64,000 nucleotides of DNA from Cristatella mucedo (Eukaryota; Bryozoa; Phylactolaemata; Cristatellidae): contig WPIO01000164.1 in assembly GCA_009760855.2 (NCBI GenBank), positions 45,001 through 109,000 on the forward strand. Direction: 5' to 3'. A program made the translations under genes and the position numbers. Under the pieces are notes generated by a model. It saw only the letters and a program-made list of their open reading frames with translations. It searched no databases and had not been told where the DNA came from. Of the stretch, positions 1-64,000 are shown one piece after another; the first letter of the stretch is position 1, and every line of letters starts with the position of its first letter.

Positions 1-247
1 AGACAGACTGACAAACAGATAGAGAAAGAGACAGAGAGACAGACAGAGACCGGCGGACAGAGAAATAGAGAGACAGACAGAGACAGGCGGACAGAGAGAT
101 AGAGAGACAGAGAAAGATAGAGAGACAGAGACAAGACAGACACACAGACAGAGACAGAGAGAGACAGAGAGATGGAGAGAGAGACGGAGAGGCAGAGACA
201 GAGAGACAGAAACAGAGAGAGACAGAGTCAGAGAGAGAGAGACGGAG

Positions 248-345
<98 letters not shown>

Positions 346-404
346 GAGAGACCAAGAAAGAGACCGAGAGAGGCCGAGAGAGAGACAGAGACCGAGTGAG
401 AGAG

Positions 405-483
<79 letters not shown>

Positions 484-728
484 ACGACAGAGACAAAGAA
501 AGAGACAGAGACAGAGAGGGGGGAGAGAGAAAGAGAGACCGAGAGAGAAAGAGTCGGAGAAAGGGGGGTTAGATAGATGGTGGCTCCAAGAGATGGAGAA
601 AGAGATACTAAGAGAGACAGAGAGACAGAGAGACAGAGAGAGAGCGAGAGAGACAGAGAGAGACAGAGAGACAGAGAGACAGACAGAGAGAGAGAGACAG
701 AGAGATCGCAGGAGACAAAGAAAAAGAT

Positions 729-774
<46 letters not shown>

Positions 775-780
775 TGCAAA
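1..780. repeat. GA-rich microsatellite, compound
   Basis: Nearly 800 bp of GA, GACA and GAGACA repeats running from the window edge. The open frames on both strands here are low-complexity artefacts. Confidence 0.97.
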
Positions 781-1448
781 TGAGCTGCCTAAGGAACGAT
801 ATTCGTGCTGCTAATGAAGTAATGGCCCGGCTGAACACTCTCATTGAGTAAATTATTGTGAAAACTACTGTCACCGCCTGGCGTGACACCATGCATCGTC
901 GAGTATGTCTTGCACAGGCAGCGTGTCGTTGCACTGAGAGCTAAGAGCTGCAGCTGCCGACAGAGACCTTTAGACAGAGACCCACAGACAGAGCCGGAGG
1001 CATGGAACGACGTGCAGCCGCTCGTGCTCTACCAACCAGCATCCGCTAACAGGAAGCACACGAGACGGTAGCTGCACGATGCAGCCGCATACGACTAACT
1101 ACGACCACGAGGGCTTCGAGGCATACCGAGCAAGCTAGAATTAGGTCAGCATTGGCCGATGGCCGACTGGCAGAGGTTTGTCTCCTCCTGCCTGGCCGTT
1201 GGACCACGTCGATCATACAACTGGTTCAGTGCTGGTCTGTCTGAGTCTCGGCAAGCCGGAATAGGACTCGGACACACCTGCTGCTAGCGTGCCTACACAA
1301 ACAGGTGAATGGTGGGGATATTGATGTGGTCATTGTGGAAGGAGCCATCACCCCCCCCCCCGCCTGTAAAGCAAGCAGTATAACAACAGCAGCAAAACTT
1401 GAACGCCTAGATAGGGCTGACTGTAATTTTTAAATAACATTACCATGC
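781..1448. other. No gene or repeat recognised
   Basis: Mixed-composition sequence without a convincing coding frame. A short cytosine run lies at about 1351-1361. As it lies 3' of the last visible srGAP exon, it may be intron. Confidence 0.5.
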
Positions 1449-1450
1449 TT

Positions 1451-1534
<84 letters not shown>

Positions 1535-1569
1535 TTGCTGCTACTACTACTACTACTACTACTACTACA
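1449..1569. repeat. CTA trinucleotide microsatellite
   Basis: About 40 CTA units with one short interruption (TTGCTG) near 1535. Confidence 0.97.
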
Positions 1570-1965
1570 AGGCCACGTATCGGTGCTGCTGCTAGTCCGA
1601 TGCTGAGCGTGTGATGCAGGCACGAATGTGAGCTCCGATGTACATCAGAAGCAATACCGAAGAGTGACTACACTAACAAAAGGCGGTGCTAGACGAACTT
1701 GCAAAGGCTAGCCGATGACTTCACGAAAATTAGCCTCCACTCACGTACGGCTGGGAGCTTCAGTGCAACAGCTCAAGTGCTCGAAAGAAAGTTATCCCCG
1801 AGACTGAGTAATAATACGAATAAAAATGACATTTTCATGATGCCCTAAGACGACTGAATCTCTTATTGGGCACTTGACTCATGCTGGAAAATAAGCATTT
1901 CAAGTAATGACGGCCCTTAACAGAAGAGACGACAGCTGTCAGCAGCAGTGATATCTGTCTATTTA
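1570..1965. other. No gene or repeat recognised
   Basis: Unassigned sequence between two microsatellites; no coding similarity seen. Confidence 0.4.
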
Positions 1966-2066
<101 letters not shown>

Positions 2067-2224
2067 CTCCCTCTCTCTCACTTGCTCTCTCCTCACTCTT
2101 TTGCTCACCTTCTTCACTCTGCTCGTCCTCCGAGCCATCGCCATCGTCACGGTCCCTATAAATGAGGACGAAGTCATAAAAGCTTAGCAGGTACTTACCT
2201 ACTCCGCAATAGTTATGGCATAAG

Positions 2225-2938
2225 AGCATATAATAATAATAACAATACATTTGATATAGAACCCTCAGATAACTCAATCTCTTTCTAACCACTTGACATT
2301 TTCTGCAAAAAATGCACGATCGAATAGTAAGTGGTAGCTTGCTCAATAACAACAAGAATAACATGGTTAGGGGTGGCAAGCATAGGGTCAGCATGTAAGT
2401 ACGGTTAGTGACAGCATGCACAGTGTCAGTACGCATAAGCACATGAATAAAATAAATAAATAAATCCTAGCTGATTAAACAGCCTCTTTTTGTATAGCGA
2501 CAGAACAGCCTTTACAGCTATCACCACCGCTTGAAGTGGCAATACAGGATCGCCCACCACAGGAATCGAACCCACTACCTCGGGACCAAGGTCGTGAAAG
2601 CAACCACTTTACCTAGTGTGCCATCACGGTTCACGACGAGTTACACGGACCCACTAAATGCTGTCCTAAATAGGTGTGTTTGTAAGTTCTTTTTAAATGT
2701 GGTCAGGTCAGGGGATGTTCTGACACAAGTCGGGAAGGAGTTCCAGGCTTTGGGAGCATACGAACTAAATGCACAGTCTCCAAAGGATTTGAGGTTTGTA
2801 CAAGGTATGTGTAAACAGTTGGATTATGCTTAACCTGGTGAGGGAGTACATTTGAAAGGTAGGCTGGAGCCAAAGAATAAAGGGACCTAAAAGTGAGTGA
2901 CAAAACCTTGAAGTCGATGTGTTGCCCAAAGATGTTTG
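2225..2938 (-). mobile_element. LINE family 1 3' end, interrupted by a SINE
   Basis: Read on the minus strand, 2903-2703 encodes SLTFRSLYSLAPAYLSNVLP and LVRMLPKPGTPSRLVSEHP. This is the C-terminus of an L2/CR1-type reverse transcriptase ORF, seen in several other copies here. The 3' untranslated part resumes at 2464 and ends in an ATT-type tail near 2230. The element is split by the SINE at 2466-2634. Confidence 0.85.
2466..2634 (-). mobile_element. SINE-A (tRNA-derived), inserted in a LINE
   Basis: On the minus strand it opens with GTGAACCGTGATGGCACAC, has a B-box-like GGTTCGATTCC, and closes with GATTAAACAGCC-type sequence reversed, next to an AAAT tail. It is about 90% like the copies at 22582 and 10005. 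Confidence 0.88.
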
Positions 2939-3182
2939 CTGGCAGCGGCAGCTGTCTCGGTAAGGTTTCCTATGACAAATGCACCGGCACTCACTCAACC
3001 AACGAAGCATGAAAGCAAATCCACTACAGTCACTACCTGCGACGACCTTGCTTCTTTAGGTCTCAGCTTGAAAAGCATTTGTTCCGATCAGCTATTACTC
3101 TGCCACAGTGAACATGCCTATTTGCGGTGTGCTTTGCATGCGAACCAGTGCTTGAGTCAGTTCACACTATTTGAAAGAGGGC

Positions 3183-3326
3183 TGCCCTGGTTTGGCCAGG
3201 AGATGGGAGTTAAGGTTCTTGCCTTTAACGACCGAGGTCGTCGACTCGAGCTCTGAGGGAGATAGATGAAGCACCCGAATAGAGATTAAGATCTCTTGGG
3301 GTACAAGACAAACGAATTATATTTTG
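3183..3326 (+). mobile_element. SINE-B copy
   Basis: tRNA-like head with a box B-like segment (CGTCGACTCGAGCTC), then the shared 3' module GAATAGAGATTAAGATCTCT and an AATTATATTTT tail. A second isolated 3' module is at 3460-3512. Confidence 0.75.
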
Positions 3327-3588
3327 ATTTTTTTTTAATCACTTCATGTTAGTTTTAGCATGCTGGCTGGCCTCAGCATGCTACTCCTTTGCTTGTCCAT
3401 CCTTGATACCCTGCATGGCACTACATCTTGGGAATAATTCTCTCGTAGGAGTTGTCAACTACCTGGATAGAAATTAAGTTCTCTTAGAGTGCTATACAAA
3501 CGAATAATTATTACACCCATACAACCACTCAAGCTTATTCGAGAGAGACAGTGCATGCACATACGCATGCACCGGTGTGTGCACTCGG

Positions 3589-3589
<1 letters not shown>

Positions 3590-3661
<72 letters not shown>
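3590..3661. repeat. CT microsatellite
   Basis: About 36 CT units, ending directly against the 3' tail of the LINE family 2 fragment that starts at 3662. Confidence 0.97.
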
Positions 3662-3665
<4 letters not shown>

Positions 3666-3980
3666 ATGTAATGTATCTAAATCTGTAACTCCACAAAGCC
3701 ACAAAGACCATGTGGGTGTTACGCAGGGAAAGTTTTGCATAACACACTCACGGCCTAAGCAGATTTCTGTACGCATTCGGTAGCCAACAGACTCCATCTC
3801 ACGAAAGAGAGCAAAAGTGGGAAGCATAGCAGAGTCAGGAGAGCAGTTTAGGTAGTAAGTAGCATTCAAGTAGTAGCTCAGGACCATTGGAAATGATGTG
3901 CCATAGTCGGCAGCAGAAGAGTAGTTGTCGTTGCATAAGAATCCTGGACTCGAGCTCCACAGTCTAGCCCCTGCAGAGCT
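3662..3980 (-). mobile_element. LINE family 2 3' fragment
   Basis: On the minus strand it encodes the recurring peptide NDNYSSAADYGTSF and MLPTFALFREMESVGYRMRT. It then carries a 3' hairpin around GTAACTCCACAAAGCC and a short ACATT tail. It is one of about a dozen copies in the window. Confidence 0.8.
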
Positions 3981-4080
3981 AATGCTTCTCTTGACAACGA
4001 TCTTCTCACACGCCCACGCACGCAAACAGACACACACAGTGCCGACGCCCCGAGGGCGTGCTCGCACGGCCCGCGCTCAC

Positions 4081-57733
<53,653 letters not shown>

Positions 57734-57959
57734 GGCACGGGAGGTGCGTACCCCACCGGCTCTCTGTGTATGTGTGTGTGTCTCTCTCTCTCTCTTCGGT
57801 CGGCAGCCAGCTGCTGACTGGCTAGCAATGCCGGGCGCCCTGCTAGCCGCTTGCACCGGCGCTTAGACCACCAATGGGCACCTGCTTCCGGCAGCCTCCG
57901 GCGGCTCACGGCAGCCCTCGGTTTTAGAGACACGAGCCTGCGCTAAAACCTGCAGGCTC

Positions 57960-58980
57960 GGCCGGATAGTCAGCGCCACTGCCAGCAAGGCTTGCCTCGG
58001 TTCCTTGGAGACACGTGTGCATACAAAAGCCGAGTAGCACACACATAGACACACACACACACACACACTCACAGAGGAGCCCATGTGCTCAGCAGGAGAG
58101 GCAACAGTGGCAGCCAGTGCACAGACGCATGGACGGAGACTTCCTCCAGGTGCGAATGCAAATGAATCGCACGTGCTTGCCTGTGCCGCCCCCTCGAGAG
58201 CACACAGTCACACGAGGCAACAGTAGGCCTGGCTATGTAGCTGTCCCATCCCGGTCTACCACTAAGGAGATTCCATGGGAAGATCGCCGTCGTGGTTCAG
58301 TGCCCATGGCTTGGTTCCCAAGTTTGGCACATTCTACTCGAAAAGTGTATCTGGCCTTTAGTATCAAAGATCGTGCAATCAACACGACAGTGGAGATTTG
58401 ATCAGTCTGGTCCAGTCCTCCTTTCTGCTGGTAGGGTTGCTTTATCTCTTTTGTGAGTTGGGTAAATCACATTATAACATTATTCTATCATAAATATTTT
58501 AAAATGGCTCCATTGGATCTATACTAAGATAAGCCAGCTATATAGCTTTCAGCATCGAACCTTTGCTATTCCTCTTACGACTAGGCCGTGGGTTACCAAT
58601 GAGAACGAGTACTACAACCTCTCTCGTGAACCGGGCTATATTTAAAATTAAAATTTCTTGACTCACCCCCATCATGGCATCCTTACCCGAGTCTCCATGT
58701 TTGAAGTACCTGTAATCTAGGGACCGGCAGAGCAGTCCAGAGTGATCTAGTCCATAGATGCATAGCAATGGAAGGAAAACCTAGGTCTCAGGGATAAAAG
58801 GGGGTCACATTTCAAGACCCGGGCCGAGGATTCTGGTCCTGCAGCAGGCCTCTCTTTACAGCCCATTGCGAAAGCTGGATTGAAAGCTGCTAAGGCTGTT
58901 CTATCCCTATACCTATGAGGCTGATGAATTAGCTGACCTTGAGACTTTTGCTTGACCTTTTTTACATCAGCACCTTGCTT
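57960..58980. other. Upstream flank of srGAP, no gene recognised
   Basis: A plus-strand open frame (58015-58401) partly made of a CA repeat has no recognisable similarity. A diverged SINE-A 3' half lies at about 58835-58940. Confidence 0.4.
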
Positions 58981-58984
58981 GCCT

Positions 58985-59295
58985 TGACTAGTTCCGATCA
59001 TTGCAAAAAGTTTTTCATGGCAACGACATCTACTCTCCAACTGCCGACTATGGCACATCTTTTTCAGCGGTCCTGAACTGCTACTTCTATGCTATTCACT
59101 ACCTCAACTGCTCTCCTAACTCTGCTATGCTTCCCACTTTCTCTTTGTTGCGTGAGACGAAGTCTGTTGGCTACCGAATGCGTACCGAAAGCTGCTTAGG
59201 CTGTGAGTGCGCTATACAAAACTCTCCTGCGTAACACCCACATGGTCTTTATGACTTTGTGGAGTTACTGACGGAGATACATGTCTTACTTTCTA
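58985..59295 (+). mobile_element. LINE family 2 3' fragment with longest conserved frame
   Basis: Encodes NDIYSPTADYGTSFSAVLNC through RETKSVGYRMRTESCLGCE in one frame for about 75 residues. A hairpin (CTTTGTGGAGTTACTGACGG) follows. Best reference copy of this family. Confidence 0.85.
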
Positions 59296-59554
59296 TCAGT
59301 GTTTTTTTTGGGCATGATCGAAAAGTAATGAAAAATTATACCGTACAATCAACCCCTATAATAAGCTACGCTTGTTAGTCAGCTAGTTGGTCTGGTCATC
59401 AGTCCTTGACGTCACATTTACATTGAGTAGTATCATGGTGTATTCCTAGTCTTACGGTAAGGACACTGCAGCGATTGAGTTTTTTGAAGGTGGGAACTGA
59501 GAGATAATTTGCTAATTTGCAGATAGCTGCAAGGTGGGCACACATAGTCGACAT

Positions 59555-59635
59555 AGCAAATGTAAAGTGCCTCGAAAGAGATTTGAGTTCTCGGAGGGCA
59601 CTTTATCAAATGTTTTATTATTATTATTATTACGG
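59555..59635 (+). mobile_element. LINE family 1 terminal module
   Basis: GCAAATGTAAAGTGCCTCG then AAAGAGATTTGAGTTCTCGG, ending in an ATT tail. Confidence 0.8.
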
Positions 59636-59639
59636 AACA

Positions 59640-61330
59640 TTGACATGCCACAACTTATAATACTTAAACTTATTTCAACTTGAAATGGTTTTTCAAATGG
59701 TGGCCGTGCCATTCCAGCAGCTTTCACTCTCTGCACTGCACTGCTGCTTTAAGTGACTGGAGGTTTCGGTCGGTGCTTCCCAGCTTCCGGCGTGGCTGAG
59801 CTGGCCTGTTGGAAAGCAAGCAGCCAGAGTGGCTGCCAACTAATGGCAGACCTTAAACGTGCAGCCATTAAATTTTTTGAACGAATGCCAATCGAGATCT
59901 AGCACTAGCAGAAGCTGAAAGGAAAAGGCGTTCTCGCTGGCAAAAACTGGCTGGAGAGACAGCGGGAAGAAGCAGAAGCCACGGGAAATTTCTTAGTGAT
60001 AAGCTAGTCCTTCTCCATTCGACACGAGCTCGGCAGTTGTTCATCGAGTGGAGGTAGGGCATAACGTTGTCGTTGGCGACGTCGGGGTGGGGGGGTGTGT
60101 GGAGCATTGTTATAAGGGACTGCCTGGTCGTTGGCCTTCCCTCAGTGGCTCAGCCACTACCTGAAGGGCAAGCGTTATTACAAAAGCCTAGAATGAATGT
60201 CATAAATGCCTGAACTAACTTGGATGTGGTACCCTTATTTAAGCACGAACTTCACACAGCTGAACATAGGCAGACTTGATTGTGGTGCATAACGTTCAGG
60301 CTATAATTTATATGATGACAGTTTGTGAGGCCTGCTATCCAGCCGGTTTCTAATTAAGGGTTCAATCTCCGGGCACAGCCGAGCTTGAACTGGAGGCACC
60401 AAGCCAATACACATAAAGAGGTGCTGCACCACCTGACACGTCGGCTCGGTATGATGAGACCCATTATCGAGACCACTGAAATGAGGGCAGCTTTTATGTA
60501 GTAATCAAACCGAGCCTGTCTGGAATGCTAGCTCCCATCAAGTCGAGAGTGCAGTGGGCGGTCAGGGCTGACGTGGAATTATAAGGCATTCATGGGCACG
60601 ATTGTGGTCACGGCAGGCAGCACGGACGAATCAGGCTCAGAGGCCATGTTTTTTATATTAGTGACTCACACACAGAGCACACACCCCTCGCGACGGCTCC
60701 GAGGAATGGATCGATCCCTACAGTAAGTAGGTGAATCAACAACCGGCCTGCTACGAGCTAGCAGATTGCTTTTCGACTAGTCTCCTCTGCAGAAGGAGCG
60801 ACTCGTCGTCACTTTACACGAGATGAAGACGTGCACCTGAGGCGCTAGCCCACTACTTGTATTTCCTCCCTCCTAGTCTAGGGGCAAAACGCAGCCGAGT
60901 GGGCAAAGCAATCCGTGATAGCCAAAGGTTGGGGCTGGGTAGCAGACGAGGCACATATGCATCATCAATTCGATATGCATCAAATCAGCAGGCAGCCTAG
61001 TGTGCAGTTACAAGCATAGCAGAGCACGGTTGATGCGACTGGAAGCCTCGAGATAGGTCCGACCAAAATATCCTCAACGTCCAAGCAGCACAGAGGTAAC
61101 TAATCAGCAGGGTTTTCGACCGGCTGCAAACCTCGGGATAGCAAAGAATAAACATGCTTTCGCTTTCGCCGGCGATAATTCAAAAATAATTGCTCTCTTC
61201 CCTATCGGGCACCGAGGTAAAGCAAGAGAGACAGCAGCAGCTAGCTGCACTTTCGGGCACCCCCCCCCCCTACGGGTACAGAGCAAAATACCACTGAATC
61301 AGCAGGCCCTTCATACGAAAAGAGAAATAG
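59640..61330. other. No gene or repeat recognised
   Basis: Flanking sequence with small open frames only; a cytosine run lies at 61260-61270. Confidence 0.35.
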
Positions 61331-61339
61331 ATAGTATTA

Positions 61340-61495
61340 GTAGTATTTTTATTAGTTTGCATAGCCCTACTAGGAGAACTGTATCTCTGTCCATGTGCTA
61401 AACATCTGCAAAGGGCTCGACCCCATGACCTCGGCAGTAAAAGAGAGCACCTTGTCCTCGATCAGTAAAGTTGAGTACCTTAACTCCTATACCCA
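61340..61495 (-). mobile_element. SINE-B diverged copy
   Basis: TTTGCATAGCCCTACTAGG, GAGAACTGTATCTCTGTCC and GGGCTCGACCCCATGACC segments, minus orientation. Confidence 0.65.
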
Positions 61496-61707
61496 CACCC
61501 TGAAACGTGGGCTGGTTTCTTGTGAATGCCTCGACAGCTAATCACCTTGTCTACTTAGTATGGCAAACTGACAGTCCAGCAATCGTCTGAAATTTGAGCT
61601 TGAAAAGTGAGAATGCAGCCTCCCCACCATAGTGCTACGTTTATCAGTAACCTGTCTCGGCTTGCGACATCAGTTACCCAGCTAGCCCAGCGAAAGCCAC
61701 GAGTAAA

Positions 61708-61852
61708 TAAATATAATTCATTTGTATAGCACCCCAAGAACGTAATCTCTATTCAGGCACTTCACATATGCCTCGGGGCTCGAGCCCCCCCCCCCCAACA
61801 CAGCCACGCCTTGGTCGGGGCGAGTACCTGCTGGACCAAACCAGCTCGGCGT
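61708..61852 (-). mobile_element. SINE-B copy
   Basis: AATATAATTCATTTGTATAG tail end, AACGTAATCTCTATTCAGGC, GGGGCTCGAGCCC then a cytosine run, and a GGACCAAACCAGCTCGG head. Confidence 0.8.
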
Positions 61853-62244
61853 AGAGGCGAGTGATGTGGCTTTGTTGGCTTGATCCTGCCCAGCAATAGA
61901 GCACACATGATTGAGCATGTCTCTACAGCTACAATTATTCTTGGCAGCAGCGACTGCACTAAGCCGTGTGTACTTCCACATAAGAAATGTTAACCTGCTT
62001 GTAAGGCTTAATGTCGCAGTCGGTTTTTATTTGCTGGATTTTGTGCAGTCGCTTCAAATAACCTTTTGCCTCTACTGGTACTGGCCGTTAAGTTGTTTAG
62101 GTCGCAAGGCCGTCCGATCTAATGCACTTCAAGGTCTTGTATTCACTGTATTTACCGGTCTCATTCAATGCTGCTAAAGAGCAAGAACAACTGGGCGTTA
62201 AAGCCACAAGGTATAGGACCCCTTGGGGGAGATAGCTTATACTT

Positions 62245-62900
62245 ATCATGAGCAATCAGGCGATTATAGCTCGTGCAAAACTCCGCAGCTAGGATGTCTG
62301 TCGTGAGCATCGCAGTCGCCACATCACACTACTTCTCGCCGACCTGCACTCGCTACCAGTCAAGCAACGGATTGACTTGAAGGTTTTGTCGCTCACTTTT
62401 AGGTCACCTCATTCTTTGGCTCCAGCCTATCTCTCAGATCTACTCCCCCACCAGACCAAGCATCGTACCACCCGCCTTTCGGAATCCAACATTTACCAAT
62501 ACCTCGTACAAACCTCAAATCCTTTGGAGACCGTGCATTTAGTTCGTATGCTCCCAAAGCCTGGAACTCACTCCCGACTTGCGTCACAACATCCCCTGAC
62601 TTGACCACATTTAAAAAGAACTTAAAAAGACACCTATTTAGGACAGCATTTAGTGGGTCCCTGTGATTCGTCCTTGATGTGCTTATGCGTGCTGACACTG
62701 TGCATGCTGCCACTAACCACATTTGCATGCTGACCCTGTGCATGCCACCCCTAACCATGCTACTCATGCTGTTTGTTTATCAAGCATGATATTACTCACC
62801 ATTCAATTGCATTTCCCTTTGCAGCAAATGTAAAGCACCTAGAAAGAGATTGAGTTCTCTGAGGGCGCTTTCTCAAGTGTGTTATTATTATTATTATCAC
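62245..62900 (+). pseudogene. LINE family 1 3' fragment, well preserved
   Basis: Encodes KVLSLTFRSPHSLAPAYLSD, LLPHQTKHRTTRLSESN and LVRMLPKPGTHSRLASQHPL. The 3' UTR has GTAAAGCACCTAGAAAGAG, ATTGAGTTCTCTGAGGGCGC and a TTATTATTATTATTATC tail. It is close in sequence to the copy at 13105. Confidence 0.88.
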
Positions 62901-64000
62901 TATCCTCAGGTCGAAGGAAAGGCAGCGGTCCGGCCGAAGCACAGGCAGCAGTGCTGCCTTCGGGCGGAACGACAGCAAGGGAACCGTTGCCGTAGCTTCC
63001 TTCGCAGCCGTCTCTAGCAAACAACGAGTGTAGCTGCTCACAAAGCAAAAATTCCACTATGCTGGCTTGAGAGGCACACCGAGCAGCTGTAGTCACGTGA
63101 GTGGGCGTGCTGGAGGGGACAGCAGCTACACTTTGCCCCGGAGTGTGAGGGTAATCTGTGAGTCCGAGCACCAACCAACTCCTCATCGCAGCAAACAGCC
63201 ATAGCTGACAGCTGGACAAAGCTGCACCACATTAATTGCCTGCCCCTTATCTCTGGCACACTACTCCTGGCAGGCTGCCTTCCCCTGTCGTATCAGTACT
63301 GCTCAGGGGCTCACAGAACGCTCTTCTGAATAGGAGGGCTTCGTGCTGCTCTGCTGGTATGAGACCTGAAGCTGCAGCCTGCAGTCACGAGGTCACCGGC
63401 ATCAGACCCAGCCCAAAGGGGTCCTGGCGAGAGGTTTGGCATTCTAAAGCCGCTAGCAAAAGAGCCGATCAAGGAGAAAACTTTAGTCGCATTACCTATC
63501 TTGTCCCAGCTCTAGCCGAAATGGAAAGAGAAATGCATAAGTGCCCAGTGGGCCATCCGTAGTAGTAGAATGGCAATCACCGACACCCACCAAGGTGCTC
63601 AACCCTACCCATGGGCCGATGTACTAATATTAAAAATAATAATAATAACAATAGTACAGATGTAGAGAGTCAGTCGCCCAGCCGTTGATGATAGTCATAG
63701 CGATGGCTACACAAGGAAGCAAACGCCTGCCGAAATCCAGAGCTGCCACGGGTCAGGCGAGTTCCCCCTCCCCTCCAAGGGGAAGAGGCTGGCTGGCTGA
63801 TGTCTGAAGTAAGTACTGCCAGTCGGAGCTGAAGCAGCTGGAGGCTTGTTTACCGTCGATCGCTTAACCTGGCGGCCTGCAGCTTCCGACCTGAAGCTTC
63901 CGGCCAAGCTAGGTCTGAGGCCACATGGCTAAGCAGGGGGGGCGGCGGCAGAGGAGCTACCGTTCAGCGCGTTCTAGCCTCTGGCCTCGGAGGCTGTGCA
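62901..64000. other. No gene recognised at right edge
   Basis: Moderately GC-rich sequence with open frames of up to 126 codons on the minus strand that do not resemble known families. Confidence 0.35.

Noticed and set aside
172-783. Long open frames in GA repeat on both strands
   Set aside because: They are a by-product of dinucleotide repeat composition (Arg-Glu or Leu-Ser runs), with no domain content.
58015-58401. 128-codon plus-strand frame upstream of srGAP
   Set aside because: Its first part is a CA repeat and the rest has no recognisable similarity or splice support; left unassigned.

Overview
The window is nuclear DNA from a multicellular animal. It has spliced genes with GT-AG introns, LINE and SINE retroposons, Tc1-type transposon remnants and a very high load of microsatellites. 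There are no operons, ribosome binding sites or other prokaryotic signals. The one conserved gene reads closer to protostome than to vertebrate relatives in places, so an invertebrate is likely. A microsatellite-rich flatworm or other spiralian would fit, but I cannot show this from the window.

The only conserved host gene I can support is a SLIT-ROBO Rho GTPase activating protein (srGAP) on the minus strand. I assembled 15 coding exons from about 57.7 kb down to 4.08 kb. The 5' exon lies in a GC- and CpG-rich patch at 57.2-57.96 kb. The F-BAR domain is encoded by exons at 31.8, 30.6, 26.6, 24.3, 23.9, 16.6, 16.2, 15.8 and 10.7 kb. The RhoGAP domain is encoded by exons at 8.8 (linker), 8.5, 5.5, 4.8 and 4.2 kb. 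All fourteen junctions use GT-AG sites with matching phase, giving 774 codons plus two bases. The last exon ends in a good donor, so the SH3 domain and C-terminus should lie beyond the left edge. The catalytic arginine finger, lysine and asparagine of RhoGAP are all present. The start codon and the first exon are the least certain parts.

Almost everything else is repeat. There are two LINE families. Family 1 is L2/CR1-like, has YADD reverse transcriptase remnants, a 3' hairpin and an ATT-type tail. Family 2 is seen only as 3' ends with an ACATT-type tail. There are two tRNA-headed SINE families. SINE-B carries the same 3' hairpin as LINE family 1, which suggests it borrows that element's machinery. 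Nested insertions occur in both directions. Three decayed Tc1/mariner transposase fragments are also present. Microsatellites (GA, CT, GT, AT, CTA, CTGT, GGGT and others) are long and often sit directly against the 3' ends of retroposons.

Region by region: 1-4.08 kb is repeats beyond the last visible exon. From 4.08 to 31.8 kb lie srGAP exons 2-15 with repeat-filled introns. From 31.8 to 57.5 kb is a 25.65-kb first intron of repeats. From 57.5 to 57.7 kb is exon 1, and 57.8-64 kb is upstream flank with repeats. I found no sign of a new molecular system; the points worth following are the srGAP gene structure and the retroposon-microsatellite relationships.
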